Below are positions 37,386 through 45,901 of a stretch of 64,000 nt of DNA, piece by piece; positions within the stretch are counted from its first letter, which is position 1, and each line of letters begins with the position of its first letter. The notes beneath the pieces were generated by a model. It was not told the DNA's origin. It searched no databases and saw nothing but the letters and a program-made list of their open reading frames with translations. The translations under genes and the position numbers were made by a program. This stretch comes from JAIYDQ01 sp034408855 (GTDB taxonomy: Bacteria; Planctomycetota; Planctomycetia; Pirellulales; Pirellulaceae), in assembly GCA_034408855.1 (NCBI GenBank), contig JAWXCK010000109.1, forward strand, positions 5,423 through 69,422, in the 5' to 3' direction.

Positions 37386-39014
37386 TTAAGCCAATTGTAA
37401 ATTGTTTTGAAACAGATTGTCTTCAGGAGCAATTGGAATTGGCTTGATGTTGGGATCGAAAAACAAGACCGCTCTCTGCCAACAGGAATTGGCGGCAAGA
37501 ATTCCCGTTCGTTTTCGATCAATGGCTTTCGGGACTTCATCGATTCGCTTGCCTAGCAAGGCTGATTGCAATTCTTGTTCATACGCGTCGGAATCAGCGG
37601 GCCCGCGTGTCCAAAGTCCAATCGTCGCATGTCGCAAAAGCGTGTGCACGATGTTACAGGGACAACTGTTGGTTCCGTCCAATTTGCCAGTCGCGAAGAT
37701 GCCGTTCGCTTGGACGTGAGTTGAATAGGCGTCGGTCTGGCTGAACGCAATCACATGTTCCGGTTCAACTTCGGTGCGGCAAACTCGATTCAAAGTGTTG
37801 TCCACCATTCGCACAGTCACCGGGACATTGAGAAAATGCAAGGTTCCATTCGAGCCAGTTCCGCATTCCCATTTCCGATTGAGTTCTTCGAAGGGAACCG
37901 CAACCGAAACGTGGTTTATCGCGTGTTGCAACGTGGCGGAGAGACTCGGCAAACGGACATCAACTACCGTTTGCAACTGCGCGTGCTTGTTAGACACGTT
38001 GGGGGCAGACGAAACGAGGTACTCAAGCTGTCCACAACGAATATAAGCGTAGGCAGTCGCACAACTTTCGCCCGAAATTGGTTCGTCCCAGAAAACATCA
38101 AGCCAAAAATAACGCTCGCTCACGTTTGGGAAATCAGGAAGTTCGCCAAGAACAGCATCGTAATCATATCCGGCTCCACGGCAATGTTCATCAAACCAGT
38201 CGCGCACACTACGTCTCGCAGCTGAGCCTGATGGCAAAAGCTCATGAAGCAACACGCAGAATCGAACAATTGCAGGCGTTGGGTTCTCTGGGTCGTTGGA
38301 AACCATGTCTCTCACGAGTTCTTGTACTACCGAAACAATCCAGTGCTGAGTCGCAGGGTTCGGGCTATCGCTAACAACGCTTCCCCTCAGCATCGCGTTT
38401 GCAATGGCAACCGCCGAACGCACGACTTCATCTGGTTCCTTCCGCAACCGACCAATCAGGGAATGGATTTTATTTTTGGAAAAATCTCGTGTTTGAAGTA
38501 TTGGATTACTCGGGACGTAAAGCGGTTTGGCGTAAACTGAATCTGTCAACTTCTTTGCCACATCCGAGCAGAGTTTATGAAGCTGACGATTGAACGGCTG
38601 TGAATCAAGATCAAAGCGACGTCCGTCACCGTCAAAAAAATCAAAACCGAGGTGACTCGGCAATACTTTATGTAATTCGTCAAGCGACACATCATCGTAC
38701 CGAATGATAACGACCTTGTTAGCAACTCGATGATTAAGAAACGTATCGCGTTCGAAATCACACCAAGGACGCGTAAGATATTTTTTGGAGGCTACGACCA
38801 GTAGAACTTCTGATTGCGTAACAGCCTGCTCGATGGCAGCGTCGTAAGCTTCATTTCTCTCGATAGACTCGTCATCGAAATAGATATTGGCACTCTGAGC
38901 CACTATCTGCTCATTGAGACAGTCCGTAAATCGCTCGACAAATCCTGCGACCCAACCATCATGGTTGTTAGCACGTGCGTAAGTAACGAAAGCGTGATGA
39001 GGGAAAAATGGCAT
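37386..39014 (-). CDS. TIR domain protein with VMAP-C-like C-terminus
   Basis: This 542-residue protein has an N-terminal TIR domain (residues about 1-160: HHAFVTYARANNHDGWVAGF, IYFDDESIERNEAYD, LLVVASKKYLTRPWCDFE). A helical linker follows. The C-terminal region (VSVAVPFEELNRKWECG, LNVPVTVRMVDN) recalls VMAP-C domains that accompany MoxR and vWA proteins in ternary conflict systems. The VMAP assignment is an inference from weak similarity plus context. It sits directly upstream of the MoxR gene. Confidence 0.7.
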   Translation of the reverse strand: MPFFPHHAFVTYARANNHDGWVAGFVERFTDCLNEQIVAQSANIYFDDESIERNEAYDAAIEQAVTQSEVLLVVASKKYLTRPWCDFERDTFLNHRVANKVVIIRYDDVSLDELHKVLPSHLGFDFFDGDGRRFDLDSQPFNRQLHKLCSDVAKKLTDSVYAKPLYVPSNPILQTRDFSKNKIHSLIGRLRKEPDEVVRSAVAIANAMLRGSVVSDSPNPATQHWIVSVVQELVRDMVSNDPENPTPAIVRFCVLLHELLPSGSAARRSVRDWFDEHCRGAGYDYDAVLGELPDFPNVSERYFWLDVFWDEPISGESCATAYAYIRCGQLEYLVSSAPNVSNKHAQLQTVVDVRLPSLSATLQHAINHVSVAVPFEELNRKWECGTGSNGTLHFLNVPVTVRMVDNTLNRVCRTEVEPEHVIAFSQTDAYSTHVQANGIFATGKLDGTNSCPCNIVHTLLRHATIGLWTRGPADSDAYEQELQSALLGKRIDEVPKAIDRKRTGILAANSCWQRAVLFFDPNIKPIPIAPEDNLFQNNLQLA

Positions 39015-39162
39015 CTGGAAATAATCAATTTCGCTGCTTGGTCAACTTTAACAAATCAGAACTCAATTCAACGACAGTCCACTTACGCATTGTCTTGCCA
39101 ACTGTATCCTCCAAGACTCTATCGCAGGCCTGCAGCATGCCTTGATTCCGCGCCGAACGCAT

Positions 39163-39981
39163 CTACAACTTTGGATACAGCTTCTTGATAAACTCAATGT
39201 CTTTTGTAGACAACTTCTTGTTATCGTTTGTTGGGCCTTTTCCGTCGCTAAAGAGCTCGGCTTCGAACATGTAGAGCATGATCGAGTCGGCGTCGAAGTC
39301 AGTGGCCGCGATGCCGGTGGGCGAGTATTTTTGTAGCACATTGCTTTTGATCTCTGCTTCGTCCCAGAAGTTGGGGCTGCCGGAGAAGTATTCTAGCACT
39401 TTGGCTTGGTTCCATTTGCGGTCGAACTTGGGTTGCTGGTGTTCGTGGATGCAGCCCAATGCGTGACCGAATTCGTGCAGAACGACGCGCTGGTATTCGA
39501 CGGTTGAGGTTAAACTGTCAAGCCAGCCGTAGTTCATTGTCGGCTGGTGCTTGGGGAAGTATTCGGTTTTCAAAGCGTCGCGACCGACGGCGGACCATGA
39601 GCCGTCGTCGGCAAATGCGATCCGGATTTCGGCGTCACCGGTTTTCACGAACTTGAATTTGACGTTGGCGTGCTTCTCCCATTGATGAGCGATGGCTTCG
39701 ACTTTCTTTTGGACAGTGGCGGAGCCGTGCAAGAATCGGCAACGAAGTATCTGCCCGGTCTCCCACTTCTTGGACAAAGGAATAGCCATCCGCGAACGAT
39801 GGGCAACATCGTCGGCGTTGAGGCTGCCGCCGTCGGAATCGGCCATCGCCCGCCGCAAAGCGCGCCGAACCATGCGTTCGCCGTCGATCAAATCCGGGAG
39901 AATCCGTTCAAAGCAAATGTGTGCTCTCGCGGACGAACTGTTCGACGATGTGCTTGAAGTGTTTGTTTTTTTCTTTGCCAT
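39163..39981 (-). CDS. Metzincin-type zinc metallopeptidase
   Basis: This protein of about 272 residues has the extended zinc motif HEFGHALGCIHEH and a Met-turn (DSIMLYMFEAE), which together place it in the astacin-like/metzincin group. There is no signal peptide. The N-terminus is a Lys/Ser/Thr-rich low-complexity stretch, then a helical region (ERMVRRALRRAMAD). Most metzincins are secreted, so a cytosolic form in a conflict operon suggests an intracellular effector protease. I chose the ATG at 39981, which follows GAAAGG. The open frame extends 48 bp upstream. Confidence 0.8.
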   Translation of the reverse strand: MAKKKTNTSSTSSNSSSARAHICFERILPDLIDGERMVRRALRRAMADSDGGSLNADDVAHRSRMAIPLSKKWETGQILRCRFLHGSATVQKKVEAIAHQWEKHANVKFKFVKTGDAEIRIAFADDGSWSAVGRDALKTEYFPKHQPTMNYGWLDSLTSTVEYQRVVLHEFGHALGCIHEHQQPKFDRKWNQAKVLEYFSGSPNFWDEAEIKSNVLQKYSPTGIAATDFDADSIMLYMFEAELFSDGKGPTNDNKKLSTKDIEFIKKLYPKL

Positions 39982-40025
39982 GGTAGTGCCTTTCAAATTG
40001 TTGTGATTGTGTAATGACCGCTTTT

Positions 40026-42134
40026 TCAAATAACGTCGCTACGAAGTTTGATTTCACGAACGCCGCTCCCTTCCAGGCTTTCGCGGGTTGTATCCATCGA
40101 GTCAAACGGGACAAGTTCGTCGAAACCAAGGTCGGTTTCGTTGGCGAGTTTTGTCAGCGAGACTTGATAGAGTTTGAATGGATCGAGTTCAAGTACTTCT
40201 GTCGGAATTAGTTCACTTTGCGTGAGAATGAATGCAGCGACTTTGAACTCGTTGTCTTCTGTGTCCCGGAAGGCGATCAACTTCCAGAAGTCGCGAGGAA
40301 TTTTTACGTTGCGATGTTTCGGATCGTTGTCTTTGAAAATGGGTCCGGCCATCACCGACACTCGCAAGTTCTCAACGTCTACATCTTCCAAAATGGCGTT
40401 TTCAAGTTCACCCCATAGCCCCCGCTTGCTGGACTGATTGAACGACTCATGCTGGGGCGTAATGTTTGTGAAAAAGAAGGAATCTTTGTTGGCTCGTTTT
40501 GCTTCGGCAAGCGATCCCCACGTCAGATCGGCACGTCGAGCAACGTGGCCACGGTCGTAACGATTGTTTTTGTAAAGTTCGTCACCTGCTTGAAACTGTG
40601 CGGGAACGCGCGAATCGAGAATAAACGGAATTCCATTGCGACTGACGCTCTTCATCGCCGCACCGTCGATATTCCAGCTTACGAACCGAGGCAATTTCCG
40701 CGACTTACTTTGGCAAACCGAGAAATGTGTGTAGTCGAGTAAATGAGTTCCGTTGAGCGTGAATGCGTCGGAAGCATGATCGGCACTCAGTTCAGGAGTC
40801 GGCACGGTCTCCGAAAGAAAAACTGTATTGAAACCAGTTGCTACGGATTCGATTTCGGCATCATCGGAAGAGTTATCGTGCGATAGTCGACCGAGTGTTG
40901 AATGCGACGACGTCTCACCTAGCGAAACAGTGATTCGCAGCGGCACTTCGATTTCAATTTGACGACCAGTCGCAATACGACTTGGAACGACGGGTGTTTG
41001 TTTGGTCATTGTAGGCTTCTTTCTTGGTTGAGGAATTGATGGAGAAAGGGATTCATTATCGACAGCAGTCCAATAGTGATCCAGTTCTGTATTGGCTAGT
41101 GGGAGTTCGCCTTCGAAAAGCACTCCTGCGTCAACGACACGCGGATCACGCGCCAATTCGATCCCTGGCACGGCATAGTTTTCAACAAGGTAGCGCCCGG
41201 CAAAATGCAGTCCGTCGATACAGCCTGACGCAACATCGAGAACAGCCGATCCAGAATTTCCGCCGAGCGTGGAAGAGTCGTGTGCCAATGCGTCAACGCT
41301 GACAGTTAACCAGGACGAACCGATTGGTTTCTTACGAACGATGATTCGACCTGGTGCGATTCGTTTGACATTGTATTTGCCGTCAAAGATTTCTTGTTGA
41401 ACTTGAGGGTCGTTGCGTTCAGGATCAAACGCCGGATAGCCGATGACAACCACATCGCGATTTAACAAGTCGGCAGCGGAAATAGTCGAAATTTTAAGCG
41501 GAATGATTTCGTCAGGCAGATCGGCAGTGAACAGAGCCATGTCCCAATACGGATGTACCATAACACAATCTTTGAGCGGGAACCCCGACGAGTCGGTCCC
41601 GAATTCTTTCTTGAAATCGACTTCACCTGGCTGCCACGGTTTAATGGTCAGGCCAGTGCGTCCAACGCCGGTCGTAAACAAATCAGCCACATGACGATTC
41701 GTCATCACAAGGTTTTTGCCGACCACAAATCCAGTGCCGCCGTACTTCATGCTTGACAGTGGCAGGTCAATACGACCAACGGCAGGTATGGCTTTTTTGA
41801 TTGACTTCATCGCCGCGTCGTCTTCGGTTAGGTAACCGAATTCATCTGGAAAAGGGTCGAACGAGCCATCACTGATTAAGTGCGAAGGTCGTTTCGTTTT
41901 GTGAACGATCGCTTCTGCACGAAACAGATCGTCGTGCGACAATTGGCCAGTACCTTGCATCGACTTACGAATCGCTTCGTTTGCTTTGAGCGTGGCACGT
42001 TTATCTAATCCATCGACAGCATTTGTCGCTTGGGAAAACTCGGCCAGAATGGATTCGTTGGTCGTACCTCCAGATATTGTTCGCAGGTAAGCGGCGAGTC
42101 GATCAGCTCGCTGTTTAGTCGTTAGGTCTGACAT
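40026..42134 (-). CDS. Trypsin-like protease fused to a DNA/RNA non-specific endonuclease
   Basis: This 702-residue protein has three parts. Residues about 1-90 are helical and may be an effector-associated domain. A trypsin-like domain (about 105-350) shows His in VMTNRHVADL, Asp in PYWDMALF and Ser in LGGNSGSAVLD. A NUC-type beta-beta-alpha metal endonuclease (about 460-690) shows DRGHVARRADL and the Asn-bearing segment FFTNITPQHESFNQ. Trypsin-NUC fusions of this type fit effector proteins that release a nuclease by proteolysis. Here both catalytic sites look intact. It lies between the deaminase and metzincin genes. Confidence 0.85.
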   Translation of the reverse strand: MSDLTTKQRADRLAAYLRTISGGTTNESILAEFSQATNAVDGLDKRATLKANEAIRKSMQGTGQLSHDDLFRAEAIVHKTKRPSHLISDGSFDPFPDEFGYLTEDDAAMKSIKKAIPAVGRIDLPLSSMKYGGTGFVVGKNLVMTNRHVADLFTTGVGRTGLTIKPWQPGEVDFKKEFGTDSSGFPLKDCVMVHPYWDMALFTADLPDEIIPLKISTISAADLLNRDVVVIGYPAFDPERNDPQVQQEIFDGKYNVKRIAPGRIIVRKKPIGSSWLTVSVDALAHDSSTLGGNSGSAVLDVASGCIDGLHFAGRYLVENYAVPGIELARDPRVVDAGVLFEGELPLANTELDHYWTAVDNESLSPSIPQPRKKPTMTKQTPVVPSRIATGRQIEIEVPLRITVSLGETSSHSTLGRLSHDNSSDDAEIESVATGFNTVFLSETVPTPELSADHASDAFTLNGTHLLDYTHFSVCQSKSRKLPRFVSWNIDGAAMKSVSRNGIPFILDSRVPAQFQAGDELYKNNRYDRGHVARRADLTWGSLAEAKRANKDSFFFTNITPQHESFNQSSKRGLWGELENAILEDVDVENLRVSVMAGPIFKDNDPKHRNVKIPRDFWKLIAFRDTEDNEFKVAAFILTQSELIPTEVLELDPFKLYQVSLTKLANETDLGFDELVPFDSMDTTRESLEGSGVREIKLRSDVI

Positions 42135-42213
42135 AGTGTGCTTTCATTTTGGTGGATTTGTTCCACGGAATTTCTCTAAAAATGCGTTTCAAAACTACGA
42201 CCTACGGCACGGC

Positions 42214-42996
42214 TCAGACCCCGCCGCAGATTCGTCGAAGCTCGCTCAAAGTTCTTGCGTTTCTTGACTTCTCTTCATTGCTCGTCACGAGACTGCTCTC
42301 ATCAATTTGCCAAAAAAGATGCGCAATCACTTCCAAGTCGTCCCGGCATTGATCCAAGGTCATTACCAATTTTGTCCCCGATTCTTCGAGATGATGTACT
42401 TTCTGCCTAAGCTTCTGAATCAATAGAGACGCTTTGGAAATCCAGTTGGACGAACTCGCATCGTCGGAAACTTGAACGGCTTCCTTTCGTGATTCCCGAC
42501 CATTGAAGTAGTTTGTCCCCATGTCTTTGTAGACTGCGGAAAACGTGTTGTCTTCGAACACGTACGCAATGCGTTTCATGTAGGCGATCAGCAGCGTCAC
42601 GGCGCAAAAACCACAAGGATCAAACACGTTGTAGAGCGTGCATCTTTTACGGTAGATGCTCTCGTCGTCACTTCCCGGTTCCATAAACAACATCGTTTTG
42701 TAGTAAGTGTCCACGGTCATTCCTGATGGCCGCGGCTTCTTTTGCTTGAGCCGTTCCAGTGCGATGCGAAGGGCGATTTGTTCCGCATGTTGCAATGGAT
42801 TTTCGTCTCGAAAAATTTGATTGGCACCTACCGCAAGTACTTCACCATCTCGGTTGTCGATCACCAGAGCTTGTACGTTGAAACCACCATAATGCGTCGT
42901 GACACCATTGGAAACGACTGGCGGGTCGAATTCCAAATAGGCTCGGGTCAACAGTCCAAGTGTCGCAATCAAGTCGCGTTCAAGAACAAAGCTCAT
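42214..42996 (-). CDS. Cytidine-deaminase-fold protein with coiled-coil tail
   Basis: This 260-residue protein has the zinc signature of the CDA superfamily: HAEQ at residues 70-73 and DPCGFCA at about 126-132, with a central VFEDNTFSAVYKD strand. The last 70 residues (LLIQKLRQKVHHLEESG) look like a coiled coil. It may deaminate a nucleotide, as in anti-phage dCTP deaminases, or a nucleic-acid base as an effector. The sequence does not settle which. The ATG at 42996 has an AAGGAAAC site upstream. It is the second gene of the minus-strand array, 15 bp after the CxxCH protein. Confidence 0.78.
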   Translation of the reverse strand: MSFVLERDLIATLGLLTRAYLEFDPPVVSNGVTTHYGGFNVQALVIDNRDGEVLAVGANQIFRDENPLQHAEQIALRIALERLKQKKPRPSGMTVDTYYKTMLFMEPGSDDESIYRKRCTLYNVFDPCGFCAVTLLIAYMKRIAYVFEDNTFSAVYKDMGTNYFNGRESRKEAVQVSDDASSSNWISKASLLIQKLRQKVHHLEESGTKLVMTLDQCRDDLEVIAHLFWQIDESSLVTSNEEKSRNARTLSELRRICGGV

Positions 42997-43011
42997 GGTT
43001 GTTTCCTTTGA

Positions 43012-44481
43012 TTAGTCATCGAGTCCACGTGTTCCTAACGGCAACGTGCGCGACGGCATTGATCGAGGGATGCCCTCCGTTGCATTTGCGGCCGCTGCTC
43101 GCGCAGAGTTAAGCAATTCGTTCTGGTAGTAGTTCCGAATGCCGACCGCCAATTGCTGCGAGTAATCTGTTGTGATGTAAGTTTGCCCCGCGTCACCAAC
43201 CAAATGCGGGCCTGGTCGGATCGCTTTGAAGAAGCGATCAAATGACGAACGAGAAAAGTCCGTTGGCGAGCGCACGGTCGCATCAAAAAATGCCATTAAC
43301 TGTCCACGCTCAAACGGGTCAGGCGAAGTCGTGGCGGAAACTGCCGCCCGAGCGTGACACGAAATGCAGGACGATATTGGATTGTCGACCGGACCATTGA
43401 GACGGCCGCCAAGCCCAGAGTGCAGCATCGCGGCCTTTCCTTCGACTTTTGACTCACCGAGGATTGAGGTGTTGAGAACGGTTCCATGCAATTCGGGGTT
43501 GTCAAACGCTCCACTGCAGAGCCTCGAAAAATTGTCTGCGTCATCGTCCCAAATCAACCCGATATAGACCAGCCGATCCAAAGGCGACCTACTTGGCAAT
43601 GATCCATCGTAGATGAACGTTCCAAAAATCCAGCCCGACTGATTGGCAACGCGAGGGTCTTTCACCGCGAAATCGAGTTGCAACAATCGAACGGTTCTAT
43701 CGACACGCTCTTGTGCGTAGTTTTCGCCCTTCGGAATTGGCGGGTAAATGTTCGCCGTCCATTCCTTCGACTCTTTGAGGAACGGAACTTGTGCAACGTC
43801 AGCATCGGTAAACAGCAACTTGAAGGCCACTGTCTGATCGGGAAAATTAGCACAACTAGGATTGGGAGGAAGGTCAGCGGATGGCCAAACTTTCCCAAGC
43901 GTATAACCACCGCGGTCATTGTAAAAACCGACCGCCCAGTTTTGCGCGTACTCGATTTGCAGCTTGTGGATTTCGCCCGGCCTTGAGCGACGCTCACGAG
44001 TCAATCCGTGGTGAGCTTCGCGACCGGCTCCGTTTGAAACGCCATCATCATGAAACCAAGGCGCGTGATACCAGTCTCTGACAACATTCTTCTGAACAAC
44101 AAAATCTACAGCCGGTTCAGTGCTCCCTTCGAAGCAATAGCGCAAGACCGCATCGCAGTAGGCTTTTGGATGAAGGCGGAAGTCGACATCTTGCCAAGGG
44201 AACTGTTCGTCAACGTAGTAGCTGCTCGGATAATCTTGCCGTAGTTTGAATGGCGAACTCGCTGTGCCCGCTTTGTATCGCGTTGCGATGTCCTCGAATT
44301 GTTCCCGCGCCGGCGCGAGTTGCACCTTGGGAGTGAGCGGATGATTCGATGTCGCTTCAATGAGTGGCGAGCTTTGCTGAGTTGGCGTTTCTTTCGTTAA
44401 AAGATCTTGCCCAACTCCTTGCTTCGAAAAAGTTAAACTCGTTGCAACAGACAAAACTCCGAATAAGCACTTACGATTCAT
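43012..44481 (-). CDS. Exported CxxCH (cytochrome c-like) protein
   Basis: This protein of about 489 residues has a probable signal peptide (MNRKCLFGVLSVATSLTF, Gly-Gln after it). It carries one heme-binding motif, CISCHARA, near residue 390. The rest has no family I can name. The ATG at 44481 follows GGGGGTAA. The open frame extends to 44562 but without a better start. It stands first in the minus-strand array, only 15 bp before the deaminase gene, so it may be cotranscribed. Its export sets it apart from the other, cytosolic proteins, and its link to the conflict system is uncertain. Confidence 0.7.
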   Translation of the reverse strand: MNRKCLFGVLSVATSLTFSKQGVGQDLLTKETPTQQSSPLIEATSNHPLTPKVQLAPAREQFEDIATRYKAGTASSPFKLRQDYPSSYYVDEQFPWQDVDFRLHPKAYCDAVLRYCFEGSTEPAVDFVVQKNVVRDWYHAPWFHDDGVSNGAGREAHHGLTRERRSRPGEIHKLQIEYAQNWAVGFYNDRGGYTLGKVWPSADLPPNPSCANFPDQTVAFKLLFTDADVAQVPFLKESKEWTANIYPPIPKGENYAQERVDRTVRLLQLDFAVKDPRVANQSGWIFGTFIYDGSLPSRSPLDRLVYIGLIWDDDADNFSRLCSGAFDNPELHGTVLNTSILGESKVEGKAAMLHSGLGGRLNGPVDNPISSCISCHARAAVSATTSPDPFERGQLMAFFDATVRSPTDFSRSSFDRFFKAIRPGPHLVGDAGQTYITTDYSQQLAVGIRNYYQNELLNSARAAAANATEGIPRSMPSRTLPLGTRGLDD

Positions 44482-44976
44482 CGAGTTACCCCCAAAAAAA
44501 GCAGCGGACCTAGAGACCGTTGCGAAGTGAATTCTTACCGCGAGTTCAACTGCGAAAGTCAATCGCAGGTCGATAAGACGACTAATATAGCGGATTGAAG
44601 GACGCTCACGCTAGCTGCCAAGCCGGGGTTTCCTCTGCAAATTTTCGAGAAATCGCCTGAGCATGTTGTTGTCCGATCTTTGGCGTGAAAAAGGTTGCTC
44701 TCGCAGATTTGTTGTCCATTGACTGACGCCCTCCCTCAGAAATTTATTTGGTTTACAGCCTACAAATGTATTATGCTGATCGTTGAGGCAAGATTCTTGG
44801 ACGATGAAGCGGAAACGGAGTAACGGTGTTCGGATAGAAGCCCGCTTGTGCGGCAAGGCTTTAGCTGAGGATGTGCTATCCCTCCTTATTTAGTTCATGG
44901 AAGAACTCGCCGTGTTCTCGCGAATCGAATCTCATTCTCACCAATCTCCGGGACAACCGTTATCTCCAATCCATCG
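44482..44976. other. Intergenic region before repeat copy B
   Basis: About 495 bp with no supported gene. It must contain the promoter of the eight-gene minus-strand array. Small open frames here have no ribosome binding site or family resemblance. Confidence 0.4.
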
Positions 44977-45306
44977 ATAAAAAAACCCTGTGAGACTGGG
45001 GCAGGTAGTCATCAACAGGGCACATGAGGGGCGGTACGGGGCAGGTACTTGCCACCTCTTGGGCGTAAATCTTAGCGACCGTTTGTCCAATGTCAAACAT
45101 TTTTTTAGCCGCTGAATTGATTCTAGGAATCGATTCGTGGTATTCATCGAGTCTCTCTCGATCTTTCTCAATCGACTCATCTTTCGAAACTTCGCAAACG
45201 CTCTTTGAACTTGGAGTCCCTCCACCTTCGATGGCCGGTTGCGTTGATCGGTTCTTTGTTGGTTTTCACCATCGCGTCGCTGACGCATAGCGTGGGAGGT
45301 GTATCG

Positions 45307-45591
45307 ATGAGTCCTGCTGAACTACAAGCTACGGATGGCGCTATAGATTCCGAGGTCTTGGTCTGCAATCATACTTTGCATTATCGGGACCCAAATGGCA
45401 ATCCGCTTGGTTCGTGGATCGAATCGAATGGAGTGTATGGCATGCGAGTAGCATGTCGGGTTTGCGACAAGTTCTTCGGTTATCTACCGAACGAGCAAGG
45501 TCGGTCGGATCAAGAGATGTACGAAGCATACCTTGAACAGCAACGACGCCTTGCCTGTCCTGGTTGCGGAGAAGAACCGTTTCTTGGTTAA
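45307..45591 (+). CDS. Small zinc-ribbon-like protein, copy B
   Basis: This 94-residue protein has the same length as copy A and most of the same residues, including CNHTLHYRD, CRVCDKFFGYLPNEQG and CPGCGEEPFLG. The ATG at 45307 has the same GGGAGGTG site. An upstream extension to 45205 contains a hydrophobic stretch that could pass for a signal peptide. That frame is not kept in copy A, so the extension is rejected. The function is unknown, and the CxxC pairs suggest zinc binding. Confidence 0.75.
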   Translation: MSPAELQATDGAIDSEVLVCNHTLHYRDPNGNPLGSWIESNGVYGMRVACRVCDKFFGYLPNEQGRSDQEMYEAYLEQQRRLACPGCGEEPFLG

Positions 45592-45736
45592 GGTCGCGGT
45601 TCTCGCGATCGGTGGTCGGTTTTTATTTCTTCTCAATAAAGCTGGCCACAAATTAGACGAGCTTCGAGCTAGCGAAAATGATTGCTCGCTGAAAAATCAA
45701 CGATTTGGCGTAACCTCGCCAGAGCTTTTCAGGTGA
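45584..45736 (+). CDS. Small overlapping ORF of the duplicated element, copy B
   Basis: This 50-residue ORF starts at a TTG overlapping the stop of the zinc-ribbon gene. It preserves FLF, NKAGHKLDELRA, CSL and the terminal LFR of copy A. Substitutions and one in-frame codon difference leave the frame open in both copies. It could be a separate small protein or a frameshift extension of the zinc-ribbon protein. Confidence 0.45.
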   Translation: MVKVAVLAIGGRFLFLLNKAGHKLDELRASENDCSLKNQRFGVTSPELFR

Positions 45737-45787
45737 CTGGTTTGTGGCCGCTATGCGTTCCCAACCATTCCCACGCCTTGGCTCAAA

Positions 45788-45901
45788 CTAGCTCAACCGC
45801 CATAGGACCGCACCCAACCAAAGTGTTGCCAATGCTTGGGTAACTTCAGGGAATCGAATGCATAGGAGCCCAGCGATCAAATAGAGTGGGAACTGATTCA
45901 T
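45788..45901 (-). CDS. Tiny hydrophobic protein coupled to the basic-protein gene
   Basis: This 37-residue ORF was read from the minus strand: MNQFPLYLIAGLLCI and then TQALATLWLGAVLWRLS. It has one or two short hydrophobic helices. Its ATG overlaps the TGA of the upstream gene (ATGA), exactly as in the truncated copy at 13676-13798, although the two peptides share little sequence. The conserved coupling and hydrophobicity suggest a real membrane partner of the basic protein. Confidence 0.5.
   Translation of the reverse strand: MNQFPLYLIAGLLCIRFPEVTQALATLWLGAVLWRLS

Larger units (their letters stand above)
44977..45749 (+). repeat. Copy B of the 0.77-kb duplicated element
   Basis: Same order as copy A at 9407-10172: leader with GGGGCAGGTAGT-type direct repeats, zinc-ribbon gene, overlapping small ORF, and the end TTTGTGGCC. 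The copies differ by scattered substitutions and a few short indels, most of them outside the two plus-strand ORFs. The only indel inside them is one codon long and keeps the frame. Both copies point the same way, 35.6 kb apart, and bracket the defence island. Confidence 0.85.

Noticed and set aside
45205..45306. Signal-peptide-like N-terminal extension of the zinc-ribbon protein in copy B
   Set aside because: The frame is not preserved in copy A because of a one-base difference just before the start. A strong ribosome binding site precedes the shorter ATG in both copies.
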